Notes under the pieces: generated by a model | Told to the model about the DNA's origin: nothing | Seen by the model: the letters and a program-made list of their open reading frames with translations, nothing else | The model's database searches: none | NCBI GenBank assembly: GCA_021789455.1 | Contig: JAJYJN010000060.1 | Location: 1-6,775, forward strand | From: a bacterium | GTDB lineage: Bacteria; SZUA-79; Acidulodesulfobacterales; Acidulodesulfobacteraceae | Length of the DNA stretch: 6,775 bases | Direction of reading: 5' to 3' | Translations under genes and position numbers: made by a program | In this document: positions 1 to 6,775 of the stretch, piece by piece | Position numbering within the stretch: the stretch's first letter is position 1 | Layout: the number at the start of each line of letters is the position of its first letter

Positions 1-647
1 CCTATCGATTTCAAAGCTTTTTTAATTAAAAACAGTTCGCCTTTTATGTTATATTCGCCTATTAAATTGATATTAAATTCTCCCATCAAATCTATTTTCG
101 GCTCTTTTTTCCCTATGATATTCGTAAACAGAGCGTCGCCGGCAATTTTATTTCCTAAATTTTTATTGCCGGAAAATCCCTGCGATAATACCGGAACGAC
201 AGGAATTTTGAGTTTGACGGAAAGCTCTTTGGAAACACCTTCGATATCTTCGCCTGTAAGCGCAGGAACGCACGTATTATAAACGAATATTCCTTTAGGT
301 TTATATTTGTCGTAAGTATAAATTATGCCCTGCCTTAATTTTTCTTCAGAGCCGAAAATAAGGTCATTTTCGTTAATAGCGGTCGTTAAACCGTACATAT
401 AGTAATTCTTTCCTTTTTTCGCTTTAGACGTTCTCTGGTTGTAGCTGTTTCCTAAGCAGTTGATGGGCGCATGCACTATATTTAAAGCGTCTTTTATAGG
501 ACTTAAAACTATATATGCCCCGTCAAGAGCGCATCCTCCCGTAGATGACCCGGGCGCCGCAGTTTTGCATGCTTTTTTCTCTTTTGCGACGCCGTTATGT
601 TCGCATGCCGGCTCGTCAAAAAATTCTTCTTTTACGGCTAAACCCAT
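1..647 (-). CDS. nifE: NifE, FeMo-cofactor scaffold subunit (partial, 3' end outside window)
   Basis: NifE pairs with NifN to form the cytoplasmic scaffold on which NifB-co is matured to FeMo-co. The reading frame is open from an ATG at 647 to the left edge: 215 codons, about half the usual length of roughly 450-475 aa. Visible hallmarks are the N-terminal DEPACEHN segment (residues 11-18), GGCALDGA (37-44), a HAPINC motif (59-64, usually HGPIxC), NTCVPALTGEDIE (124-136) and IGEYNIKGE (196-204). These match NifE rather than NifD, NifK or NifN. Cys39, Cys64 and Cys126 fall where Azotobacter NifE has Cys37, Cys62 and Cys124; the fourth, near 250, lies outside. The start is supported by a ribosome site reading AGGGAAGTGAT about 5 nt upstream. 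It follows nifK by 64 nt with no terminator seen between, so it is probably in the same transcript. The frame simply runs off the window; this is not a biological truncation. Confidence 0.93.
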   Translation of the reverse strand, partial: MGLAVKEEFFDEPACEHNGVAKEKKACKTAAPGSSTGGCALDGAYIVLSPIKDALNIVHAPINCLGNSYNQRTSKAKKGKNYYMYGLTTAINENDLIFGSEEKLRQGIIYTYDKYKPKGIFVYNTCVPALTGEDIEGVSKELSVKLKIPVVPVLSQGFSGNKNLGNKIAGDALFTNIIGKKEPKIDLMGEFNINLIGEYNIKGELFLIKKALKSI

Positions 648-711
648 TTTATATCACTTCCCTTTAATTTTATGGTGCTTTAGAATTTTTCTGTTATTTT
701 TTATTGCAAAT

Positions 712-2133
712 TTACCTCATGAGCTCAAAATGCGCATCATCGCACGTATCGTCCAAGATATCCATAAATTTATTAACTATCCATGTCGTTAAATTAATTA
801 CTCCGCTGTAGCCGTAAATCGGATATCTGTGTATATTGACTCTGTCGAATATCGGATAACCGATTCTTATATGCGGAACTTTGGCATCCCTTGCAGCGAA
901 CTTTCCGTGCGAAGGCCCTATAAACATATCTACCGGCGAAGTCATTACTAATGACCTTAAATGCCATAAATCTTTATCTATATAAACTTCGCCCTCGCTT
1001 TCCGAATAAGCAGAAAATAAATCTTCAATCTCTTTCTTAAAATCTTCGTTGCCGTTTGAACATAATACGTATTTCGGTATTCCGCCCATTTCCAAGAGAT
1101 AGCCGGTAAGCCCTACAAGCATATCGGGGTCGCCGAATATAGCAAACTTTTTCCCATGAATATATTGCTGGGCATCGGTCATAGAATCTATGGCTTTTCC
1201 TCTTTCATCTTCTAATTCCTTAGGAACTTCTTTATCCGATATTTCTGAAAGCGTCATTAAAAATTCATCGGTGGCTTTAATTCCTATCGGGCTTTTAACT
1301 ATCCTTACATCCTGTCCTAGTTTCTCCGACAGCGTTGCAGAGGTCTTTTTTGTCGAATATTTTTGCAGAACGACGGTAGCCTTATTATTCAGGCAATTTT
1401 TAACGTCTTCAAGTTTAGTCGCGCCGTCCGGATACATTTTATACTCGCCGTTTAAAGGACTGTCTAACGTGTTTGAATAATCGGCAAGAACAAGAAAATT
1501 AATTCCGAAAATTTTTAAAATTCTTTTGACTTCGTTTATATTGCCAATCGTAGTTTCAAAACCAGGAATTATATTGATTATATCGGTTTTAGCGGCATCC
1601 GTTTTTTTGCCGAGAGTTTCGATTATCGCATTAAGCATACTGTCGTAACCTTCGAGATGCGAACCTACAAAACTCGGAGTATTTGCATACGGCGCCGCTA
1701 TATCATCGGTTAAAATACCTTTTTCTCTTGCATTGCCGACGATAGAACCAAGGTCGTCTCCTATAATTTCAGACATGCAAGTCGTAGATATCGCAAACAT
1801 TTTCGGCTTATACAGAGCCGTTGCATTTTTAAAGCCTTCAAATCCGTTTGCCTGCCCGCCGAAAACGGCGCCGTCTTCGGTTAAAGACGTGCAGACCGCC
1901 GCAAAAGGCTCCCTGAAATGGCGCGATAAATTATTTCTGTAATATGCGACGCAACCGTGTGAACCGTGAACGAAAGGCATTGTATCTTCGAAGCCTGCGG
2001 CGCACAGTACGGCGCCAAGCGGTTGGCATGCTCTTTCCGGATTTATCACTATAGCTTTCCTGTTGAAATTTTTCTCTTTATATTCCTCGGTATTCATCCA
2101 GTCTTTTATCTTTTTTACTTCTTCTTTTTCCAT
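712..2133 (-). CDS. nifK: NifK, nitrogenase MoFe protein beta subunit
   Basis: Beta subunit of the alpha2-beta2 MoFe protein (473 aa). It shares the P-cluster with NifD and sits on the electron path from NifH to FeMo-co. P-cluster cysteines are visible at Cys36 (ERACQPLGA), Cys61 (HGSHGCVAYYR) and Cys119 (STTCMSEIIGDDL), corresponding to Azotobacter Cys70, Cys95 and Cys153. Ser154 in NTPSF matches the redox-switched Ser188. IIPGFET (188-194), the HGKKFAIFGDPD region, KDLWHLRSLV and IRIGYPIFDR are further family signatures. The start at 2133 has a GGAGG site 7 nt upstream. The protein lacks about 34 residues at the N-terminus relative to Azotobacter NifK, although the rest resembles group I NifK, which normally carries that extension. 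It lies 70 nt after nifD in one transcription direction. Identification is secure. Confidence 0.97.
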   Translation of the reverse strand: MEKEEVKKIKDWMNTEEYKEKNFNRKAIVINPERACQPLGAVLCAAGFEDTMPFVHGSHGCVAYYRNNLSRHFREPFAAVCTSLTEDGAVFGGQANGFEGFKNATALYKPKMFAISTTCMSEIIGDDLGSIVGNAREKGILTDDIAAPYANTPSFVGSHLEGYDSMLNAIIETLGKKTDAAKTDIINIIPGFETTIGNINEVKRILKIFGINFLVLADYSNTLDSPLNGEYKMYPDGATKLEDVKNCLNNKATVVLQKYSTKKTSATLSEKLGQDVRIVKSPIGIKATDEFLMTLSEISDKEVPKELEDERGKAIDSMTDAQQYIHGKKFAIFGDPDMLVGLTGYLLEMGGIPKYVLCSNGNEDFKKEIEDLFSAYSESEGEVYIDKDLWHLRSLVMTSPVDMFIGPSHGKFAARDAKVPHIRIGYPIFDRVNIHRYPIYGYSGVINLTTWIVNKFMDILDDTCDDAHFELMR

Positions 2134-2203
2134 AATAAAGCCTCCGGTATTATTTTATAATTATGATTGCTTAACTAAAATATTTTTCTAAATTTTATTT
2201 ATT

Positions 2204-3640
2204 TTATTTTTTCCAAAGCGGTTTAACTAATTTCCAAGACGGGCTGTTTATCGCCATATCCATATCCCTGGCAAAAATTTCAAATCCGTCATAACCGTGG
2301 TACGGCCCGGAATAATCCCATGAGTGCATCTGCCTGAACGGTATTCCCATTTTCTGGAAAACATATTTTTCTTTTATGCCGGAAGCGACTAAATCGGGTT
2401 TAAGCTTGTTTGCAAGTTCGACGAATTCGTACTCGTTCATATCGTCTGCGACTATTGTTCCGTTTTCCACTTCTTTCGTCGTTCTTTCATAATCGTCGGT
2501 ATGGGCAAACTCATATGCCGCAGATACGACTTTCATTCCTAAATCTTCATAAGCGCCCACTATATGACGTGGTCTCAAGCCGCCGACTAAAATCATTACC
2601 TTTTTTCCTTCCAATCTCGGACGGTATTTATCTATGACCTCCTCCATTTTCGGTTCATACGCTTTAATAACTTCTTCGGATTTTTCCTGAATGTTTTCGT
2701 CAAATAATTTTGCTACGCTCCTTATACTCTCTTTTATTTTGGTCGGACCGAAAAAATTATACTCAATCCACGGGATGCCGAATTTTTCTTCGAAATGCCT
2801 TGCTATATAATTCATCGACCTGTAACAATGCAGAAGATTATAATTTACACCGTGGGTTATCTTCATTTCCTCTATAGAACCGTCTCCCGACCAGTGGGCA
2901 ACGACGTTTAAACCCATTTCTTTAAATATTTTCATCGACGACCAGACGTCGCCGCCTATATTGTAATCTCCTAATATCGCAACATCGTAAGGCGTCTTTT
3001 TGCTATCGTCTATTTCGCCTTTTCCTACTACAAAATCCCTTATAGTATCGTTTGCTATATGATGTCCTAGAGACTGGCTGACGCCCCTGAAGCCTTCACA
3101 TCTCACCGGAATAACGGGAATACCTATTTCGTCCGTCATTTTTTTTGCTACGGCTTCAATATCATCGCCTATCAAGCCTATCGGACATTCCGAATCTATA
3201 ATTATGCCTTTTGCAGTCGGAAATAGTTCGTGTAATTCTTTTATTGCCTGCTCCAATTTTTTATCTCCGCCGAAAACAATATCTCTTTCCTTAAAATCGG
3301 TAGTAAATTGAAAAGGCATAAAATTTTCGACTCCGGGCTCGCCCTCAGCTAAGTTTCTTCTGGTTCCCCAGCTATAATGGCCGCAACCTATAGGACCGTG
3401 GCTTATATTAATTACATCTTTAACAGGCCCCCATACTACTCCCTTGGATCCCGCATAAGCGCAGCCTCTTGGAGTCATAACGCCTGGAAGTGATTTTACG
3501 TTTGATTTTGCGATGCAGGTTCCGCATGTTTCTTTATCGTTAATGCCGATATGTTCTTTTCTGTTTTTCTTTGCTTTTTCGGAATAAACGCTAAGAATAT
3601 CTTCTACTATACTTTCTTGCTCTTTAAAATTAACCGCCAT
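2204..3640 (-). CDS. nifD: NifD, nitrogenase MoFe protein alpha subunit
   Basis: Catalytic alpha subunit of molybdenum nitrogenase (478 aa), which holds FeMo-co, where N2 is reduced to ammonia. P-cluster ligands are Cys60 (TPRGCAYAG), Cys86 ([16 protein letters not shown]) and Cys152 ([11 protein letters not shown]). FeMo-co ligands are Cys272 ([11 protein letters not shown]) and His439 ([14 protein letters not shown]), the counterparts of Azotobacter Cys275 and His442. Gln189 and His193 in QSLGHH (second-sphere residues, Azotobacter 191/195) and Arg356 in GGLRPRH are also present, so the active site looks complete and Mo-type. The vanadium and iron-only homologues differ around several of these positions. 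There is no 50-residue clostridial-type insertion. An extra CxxC (Cys39/Cys42) sits near the N-terminus. The start at 3640 has an AAGGAG site 6 nt upstream. A 100-nt AT-rich spacer separates it from the ferredoxin gene, the longest gap in the operon. Confidence 0.98.
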   Translation of the reverse strand: MAVNFKEQESIVEDILSVYSEKAKKNRKEHIGINDKETCGTCIAKSNVKSLPGVMTPRGCAYAGSKGVVWGPVKDVINISHGPIGCGHYSWGTRRNLAEGEPGVENFMPFQFTTDFKERDIVFGGDKKLEQAIKELHELFPTAKGIIIDSECPIGLIGDDIEAVAKKMTDEIGIPVIPVRCEGFRGVSQSLGHHIANDTIRDFVVGKGEIDDSKKTPYDVAILGDYNIGGDVWSSMKIFKEMGLNVVAHWSGDGSIEEMKITHGVNYNLLHCYRSMNYIARHFEEKFGIPWIEYNFFGPTKIKESIRSVAKLFDENIQEKSEEVIKAYEPKMEEVIDKYRPRLEGKKVMILVGGLRPRHIVGAYEDLGMKVVSAAYEFAHTDDYERTTKEVENGTIVADDMNEYEFVELANKLKPDLVASGIKEKYVFQKMGIPFRQMHSWDYSGPYHGYDGFEIFARDMDMAINSPSWKLVKPLWKK

Positions 3641-3740
3641 TTTAAACTCCTTTTTTTATATTAGATATATAATATGCATTTTAATTTAGTTAATATCCAT
3701 ATTAATATTCATAGTTATATATAAACATTATTCTTTAAAA
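3641..3740 (-). promoter_or_regulatory. AT-rich spacer before nifD with palindrome; possible internal promoter
   Basis: This 100-nt gap between the ferredoxin gene and nifD is almost wholly A and T. It contains the dyad TTAATAT-CC-ATATTAA at 3690-3705, 7-bp arms around a 2-nt centre. That is too tight for an RNA hairpin but the right shape for a protein-binding site. On the minus strand TTAACT is followed by TATTAT or TATATA at 13-16 nt, only a loose match to a housekeeping promoter. The nifD ribosome site AAGGAG lies at 3647-3652. A separate promoter raising nifDK expression is an inference; base composition alone would give such matches often. Confidence 0.3.
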
Positions 3741-4040
3741 CTAATTTTTCTCAAGCGGCGAAAATTTATGCAGATGCATCGTCTTGTTCTTAGGACAGAC
3801 TTTTTCGCAGCAGGTATCGCCTATGCAATTATATAAATTATCTATCTTAACTATCATTTTATCTCCTTCGTCTTCAAAAACATAAACTCCTCCGGGACAA
3901 ACTTTTATACATCTTCCGCAAGATATACAGTTAGCGTGGTCGAATTCTATCAAAAAATGCGGAACCCATTTTACTCCGGAACGCCGCGGAGCACTCACAT
4001 AATTATCTATTACTCCGGAGAAACCGTCCATAATACTCAT
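3741..4040 (-). CDS. Nif-specific ferredoxin (FdxB / ferredoxin III type) with Asp in the second cluster motif
   Basis: Small cytoplasmic iron-sulfur electron carrier, 99 aa, of the ferredoxin III family encoded in nif clusters. Its lead-in WVPHFLIEFDHANC resembles the usual 'W(T/V)P.F..EID..KC' lead of that family. The first motif is standard: Cys38, Cys41, Cys44, Cys48 (CISCGRCIKVCP). The second reads CIGDTCCEKVCP, with Cys72, Asp75, Cys77, Cys78 and Cys82. The normal CxxCxxC has its middle cysteine replaced by Asp75, and an extra cysteine sits at 77. I re-read the codons and the frame is intact (TGC ATA GGC GAT ACC TGC TGC). The loop between the motifs is short. It begins 16 nt after the methyltransferase stop, with AAGGAGG at 4050-4056, so the two are tightly linked. 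The likely partner is NifH or NifB/NifEN assembly chemistry; which one is not shown by sequence. Confidence 0.9.
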   Translation of the reverse strand: MSIMDGFSGVIDNYVSAPRRSGVKWVPHFLIEFDHANCISCGRCIKVCPGGVYVFEDEGDKMIVKIDNLYNCIGDTCCEKVCPKNKTMHLHKFSPLEKN

Positions 4041-4056
4041 ATTTTCCTTCCTCCTT

Positions 4057-4839
4057 TTATAAATGCAGTTTTTTTATAGTTATTTTTAAATCAAGTCCAT
4101 CGTGTTCTATCAGGGAAAATTTAGCTAATCCCGCTTCGGATAAATAATTTTTGTATTCTTCTATATCCAATGAGCAGTTCAATTTACGCCTGAGCGATTT
4201 TACTTTTTGGGGTTTCATATGTTGAGTCAGCACTATGAATTCTTCTTCAGGAATATCTTTTCTGAACTCGTATATAAAAATTTCTCCGCCGTGGCTTAAA
4301 ACCCTGTACATCTCTTTAAGAGAATCTATCTTATTTTCTAAGCATTTATACGTTCCTTTCAATAAAATTAAATCAAATTTTAAATTACAAAACGGAAGAC
4401 TGGCGCTGTCGGCAATCATATATTTAAGACTTTGTTCACAATAATGCAAATAATCCTGCTCTTTTTCAAACATTCCAAACTGCACAGGCACACCCTCTGT
4501 TTCAAATTCTGAACGAAAAATATAATTATTCTTTAACGATTTATTGATAGCTTTATTCGCGTGATTTATCATAATATGCGATTTATCGACCCCAAAAACC
4601 ATGGCATTCGGCAAAACTTCGCTTAATCTTCTCGCTATATAACCAGGACCGCATCCTAAATCTAAAATATTTCTCGGTATATAAGAAATATCGTTTAAAA
4701 TTTTATCGACAAACGGTGCATAGTCTTCTATCATTTTAATTTTAGTATCGCTAGTGGCGATATAAAGCTCTTCATCCTGAGAAAAACTTAAACTTTTAGA
4801 CAGTTTGCACCCTAAAACAGCATCTTCTTGCATTCGCAT
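4057..4839 (-). CDS. Class I SAM-dependent methyltransferase of unknown substrate, inside the nif operon
   Basis: A 260-aa Rossmann-fold methyltransferase. Motif I is ILDLGCGPGYIARRL (58-72), which binds SAM. The acidic residue ending beta-2 is Asp85 in FGVDKS. The adenine-contact stretch is ADSASLPF (143-150). Beta-4 is DLILLKG (156-162), and MYRVLSHGGEIFIYEF (177-192) is the usual helix-strand pair before the C-terminal part. About 30 residues (105-135) form an insertion between beta-2 and beta-3 and may shape the substrate pocket. No membrane segment or signal peptide is seen. The start at 4839 is chosen because AAGGAGG lies 6 nt upstream; a longer frame reaches back to 4923 but has no ribosome site and adds an Arg/Cys-rich stretch that merely mirrors nifB codons. 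The gene begins within nifB (28-nt overlap), so translation is probably coupled. The family is clear; the substrate is not, and I know of no methylation step in nitrogenase assembly that it would fill. Confidence 0.88.
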   Translation of the reverse strand: MRMQEDAVLGCKLSKSLSFSQDEELYIATSDTKIKMIEDYAPFVDKILNDISYIPRNILDLGCGPGYIARRLSEVLPNAMVFGVDKSHIMINHANKAINKSLKNNYIFRSEFETEGVPVQFGMFEKEQDYLHYCEQSLKYMIADSASLPFCNLKFDLILLKGTYKCLENKIDSLKEMYRVLSHGGEIFIYEFRKDIPEEEFIVLTQHMKPQKVKSLRRKLNCSLDIEEYKNYLSEAGLAKFSLIEHDGLDLKITIKKLHL

Positions 4840-5705
4840 TTTAAACCTCCTTCCACAGAAATTAGTTTGCCGCTCAAATCTTCGTCTAAAAGTCCGGCAG
4901 CATCTGAGCGGCACTGCCTGCAATGCTCCATTATGTTTATGCCTTCGATGTCTTTAGTTATATCAGTAACGTCTTTTCTGCTGGCACCTTTTATGCTTAT
5001 CTTTTCAAAATAAGACTTTTTTGCCGGAATCATAGGCATAACATTAAAAAGATATACTCCAAGTTTTTTTGCTTTTTCTGAAATATCTTTTATATGAAAA
5101 TCGTTTATACCTGGTATTAAAACGGAATTAATTTTTATAGTAAAACCCATTTTAACGGCGCTTTCTATCCCTTTTATCTGCTTTTCAAGCAATATTTCAG
5201 CCGCCTCTTTATCCGTATAAATAATATTTTTATAATCGACGTATCTGTAAATCTTACGGGCAATAGTAACGTCTGTCGCATTTAGCGTTACAGTAATAAA
5301 ATTTACGCCCATATCCTGCAATTCTTCTAAATTGTCGCTTAAATTAAGACCGTTCGTACTCATACATAGAATAATATCAGGAAACTCCTCTTTTATAAGC
5401 TTGAACGTCTTCATGGTATTCAAAGGCTCGGCTAAACTGTCGCCGGGGCCTGCAACGGCGGCTACGCTTATATCGCCTAAAAAACTTTTTACTTCATAAA
5501 TCCTGTTTACCGCTTCTTCCGGTAAAAGCAGGTTTGACGTTACACCCGGCCTGGATTCGTTCTGGCAGTCGTAATCCCTGTGGCAGTAGTTGCAAGAAAT
5601 ATTGCATGTTTTTGCAACCGGCAAATGAACCCTGCCGTAATTTTTAGACGCTTCCTTATTAAAACAAGGGTGTTTAGAAATTTCCGCCGTAAAATGATTT
5701 TTCAT
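4812..5705 (-). CDS. nifB: NifB, radical SAM FeMo-cofactor precursor synthase (short form without NifX domain)
   Basis: NifB joins two [4Fe-4S] clusters and inserts a SAM-derived carbide and a sulfur to make the 8Fe precursor NifB-co. This 297-aa protein has the whole core: HPCFN (12-16); the radical SAM triad Cys34, Cys38, Cys41 (CNISCNYC); CHRDYDCQNESRPGV (41-55); AGPGDSLA (85-92, usually AGPGDPLA); STNGL (116-120); TDKEAAEIL (164-172); VLIPGIND (195-202); and HCRQCR (261-266), which with the HPC cysteine holds the substrate clusters in this family. It stops soon after, so the C-terminal NifX-like domain of Azotobacter NifB is absent. A CxC (Cys290, Cys292) lies near the end. The only reasonable ATG is at 5705, just upstream of the essential HPCFN motif, but no Shine-Dalgarno sequence precedes it. 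It lies 48 nt after nifH and overlaps the methyltransferase start by 28 nt. Confidence 0.96.
   Translation of the reverse strand: MKNHFTAEISKHPCFNKEASKNYGRVHLPVAKTCNISCNYCHRDYDCQNESRPGVTSNLLLPEEAVNRIYEVKSFLGDISVAAVAGPGDSLAEPLNTMKTFKLIKEEFPDIILCMSTNGLNLSDNLEELQDMGVNFITVTLNATDVTIARKIYRYVDYKNIIYTDKEAAEILLEKQIKGIESAVKMGFTIKINSVLIPGINDFHIKDISEKAKKLGVYLFNVMPMIPAKKSYFEKISIKGASRKDVTDITKDIEGINIMEHCRQCRSDAAGLLDEDLSGKLISVEGGLKCECKKMLF
4846..4852 (-). promoter_or_regulatory. Ribosome binding site for the methyltransferase, lying inside nifB
   Basis: AAGGAGG on the minus strand lies 6 nt before the ATG at 4839 and is built from nifB codons for Glu-Gly-Gly near the NifB C-terminus. It decides the methyltransferase start and implies translational coupling. 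A second ATG two codons downstream (4833) is also possible and would change little. Confidence 0.8.
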
Positions 5706-5711
5706 GATATT

Positions 5712-5734
5712 ATAGTTATTTAGATAGTTATTTA
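5712..5734 (-). repeat. 11-bp tandem direct repeat in the nifH-nifB gap
   Basis: On the minus strand TAAATAACTAT occurs twice, separated by one C (plus-strand copies at 5712-5722 and 5724-5734). It ends only 6 nt before the nifB ATG, where a ribosome site should be. The repeat is exact. A role as a protein-binding or translation-control site is only inferred, and low-complexity AT DNA can give this by chance. Confidence 0.5.
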
Positions 5735-5753
5735 TATATTGGTTTCATTAAAA

Positions 5754-6725
<972 letters not shown>

Positions 6726-6733
<8 letters not shown>

Positions 6734-6743
6734 CATTGCCGCA
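6726..6743 (-). promoter_or_regulatory. Competing small hairpin that overlaps the first arm of the terminator stem
   Basis: On the minus strand TGCGGC (6743-6738) pairs with GCCGCA (6731-6726) across a 6-nt loop. The second arm is the same sequence that forms the GC-rich base of the terminator hairpin, so the two structures exclude each other. Just upstream GCGC-AAATGA-GCGC (6758-6745) can form another small stem. An antitermination role is inferred from pairing alone. Confidence 0.4.
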
Positions 6744-6775
6744 TGCGCTCATTTGCGCTTTATTTAAAATAGATA

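Noticed and set aside
1..647. Leftmost gene as NifD, NifN or a truncated pseudogene
   Set aside because: DEPACEHN, GGCALDGA and IGEYNIKGE are NifE features, and the frame is open to the window edge with no stop, so it is just cut by the boundary.
460..792. Plus-strand open frame across the nifE start and nifK end
   Set aside because: It lies antisense to two well-conserved nif genes, has no recognisable domain and no convincing ribosome site. Other plus-strand frames in the window are similar shadows.
3741..4040. Ferredoxin as a frameshifted or decayed gene because of the odd second motif
   Set aside because: The frame is intact from a good ribosome site to the stop, with the family lead-in and the later CP and His residues in place. 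The Asp codon is a clean substitution.
4840..4923. Longer methyltransferase start at 4923
   Set aside because: No ribosome site at that ATG. The extra 28 residues are an out-of-frame reading of conserved NifB codons around HCRQC, whereas 4839 has AAGGAGG 6 nt upstream.

Overview
The window is a nitrogen-fixation (nif) operon read entirely on the minus strand, from right to left. The DNA is AT-rich, and most genes have strong Shine-Dalgarno sites. The proteins are bacterial molybdenum-type nitrogenase parts, closest in motif detail to the group I (proteobacterial/cyanobacterial) families as I remember them. An anaerobic or microaerophilic AT-rich diazotroph fits. A deltaproteobacteria-like lineage such as the acid-drainage Acidulodesulfobacterales is a guess only; nothing here proves a taxon.

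Layout in transcription order: a structured leader (about 6615-6775) with a large hairpin and T-tract; nifH (6614-5754, Fe protein); nifB (5705-4812, short form without a NifX domain); an unnamed class I SAM-dependent methyltransferase (4839-4057, overlapping the nifB end by 28 nt); a nif-specific ferredoxin of the FdxB/ferredoxin III kind (4040-3741); a 100-nt AT-rich spacer; nifD (3640-2204); nifK (2133-712); and the first 215 codons of nifE (647 to the left edge). No credible gene lies on the plus strand, and I see no tRNA, rRNA, CRISPR array or transposon.

How the genes fit together: NifB makes the iron-sulfur-carbide precursor (NifB-co) with SAM chemistry. NifE, with NifN presumably beyond the edge, matures it to FeMo-co. 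NifD/NifK form the catalytic MoFe protein and NifH supplies its electrons and helps maturation. The ferredoxin probably feeds electrons to NifH or to NifB-dependent assembly. All metal-ligand residues that fall inside the window are present in NifH, NifD, NifK, NifB and NifE.

The less ordinary parts are: (1) the order nifH-nifB-methyltransferase-fdx-nifDK, with nifH split from nifDK and no nifI1/nifI2 between them; (2) the methyltransferase, translationally coupled to nifB, with no role I know in nitrogenase; (3) the ferredoxin, whose second cluster motif reads CIGDTCC, with Asp in place of a cluster cysteine; (4) the nifH leader, where two mutually exclusive hairpins look like an attenuator; (5) nifB, which starts without a visible ribosome site just after an 11-bp tandem repeat.
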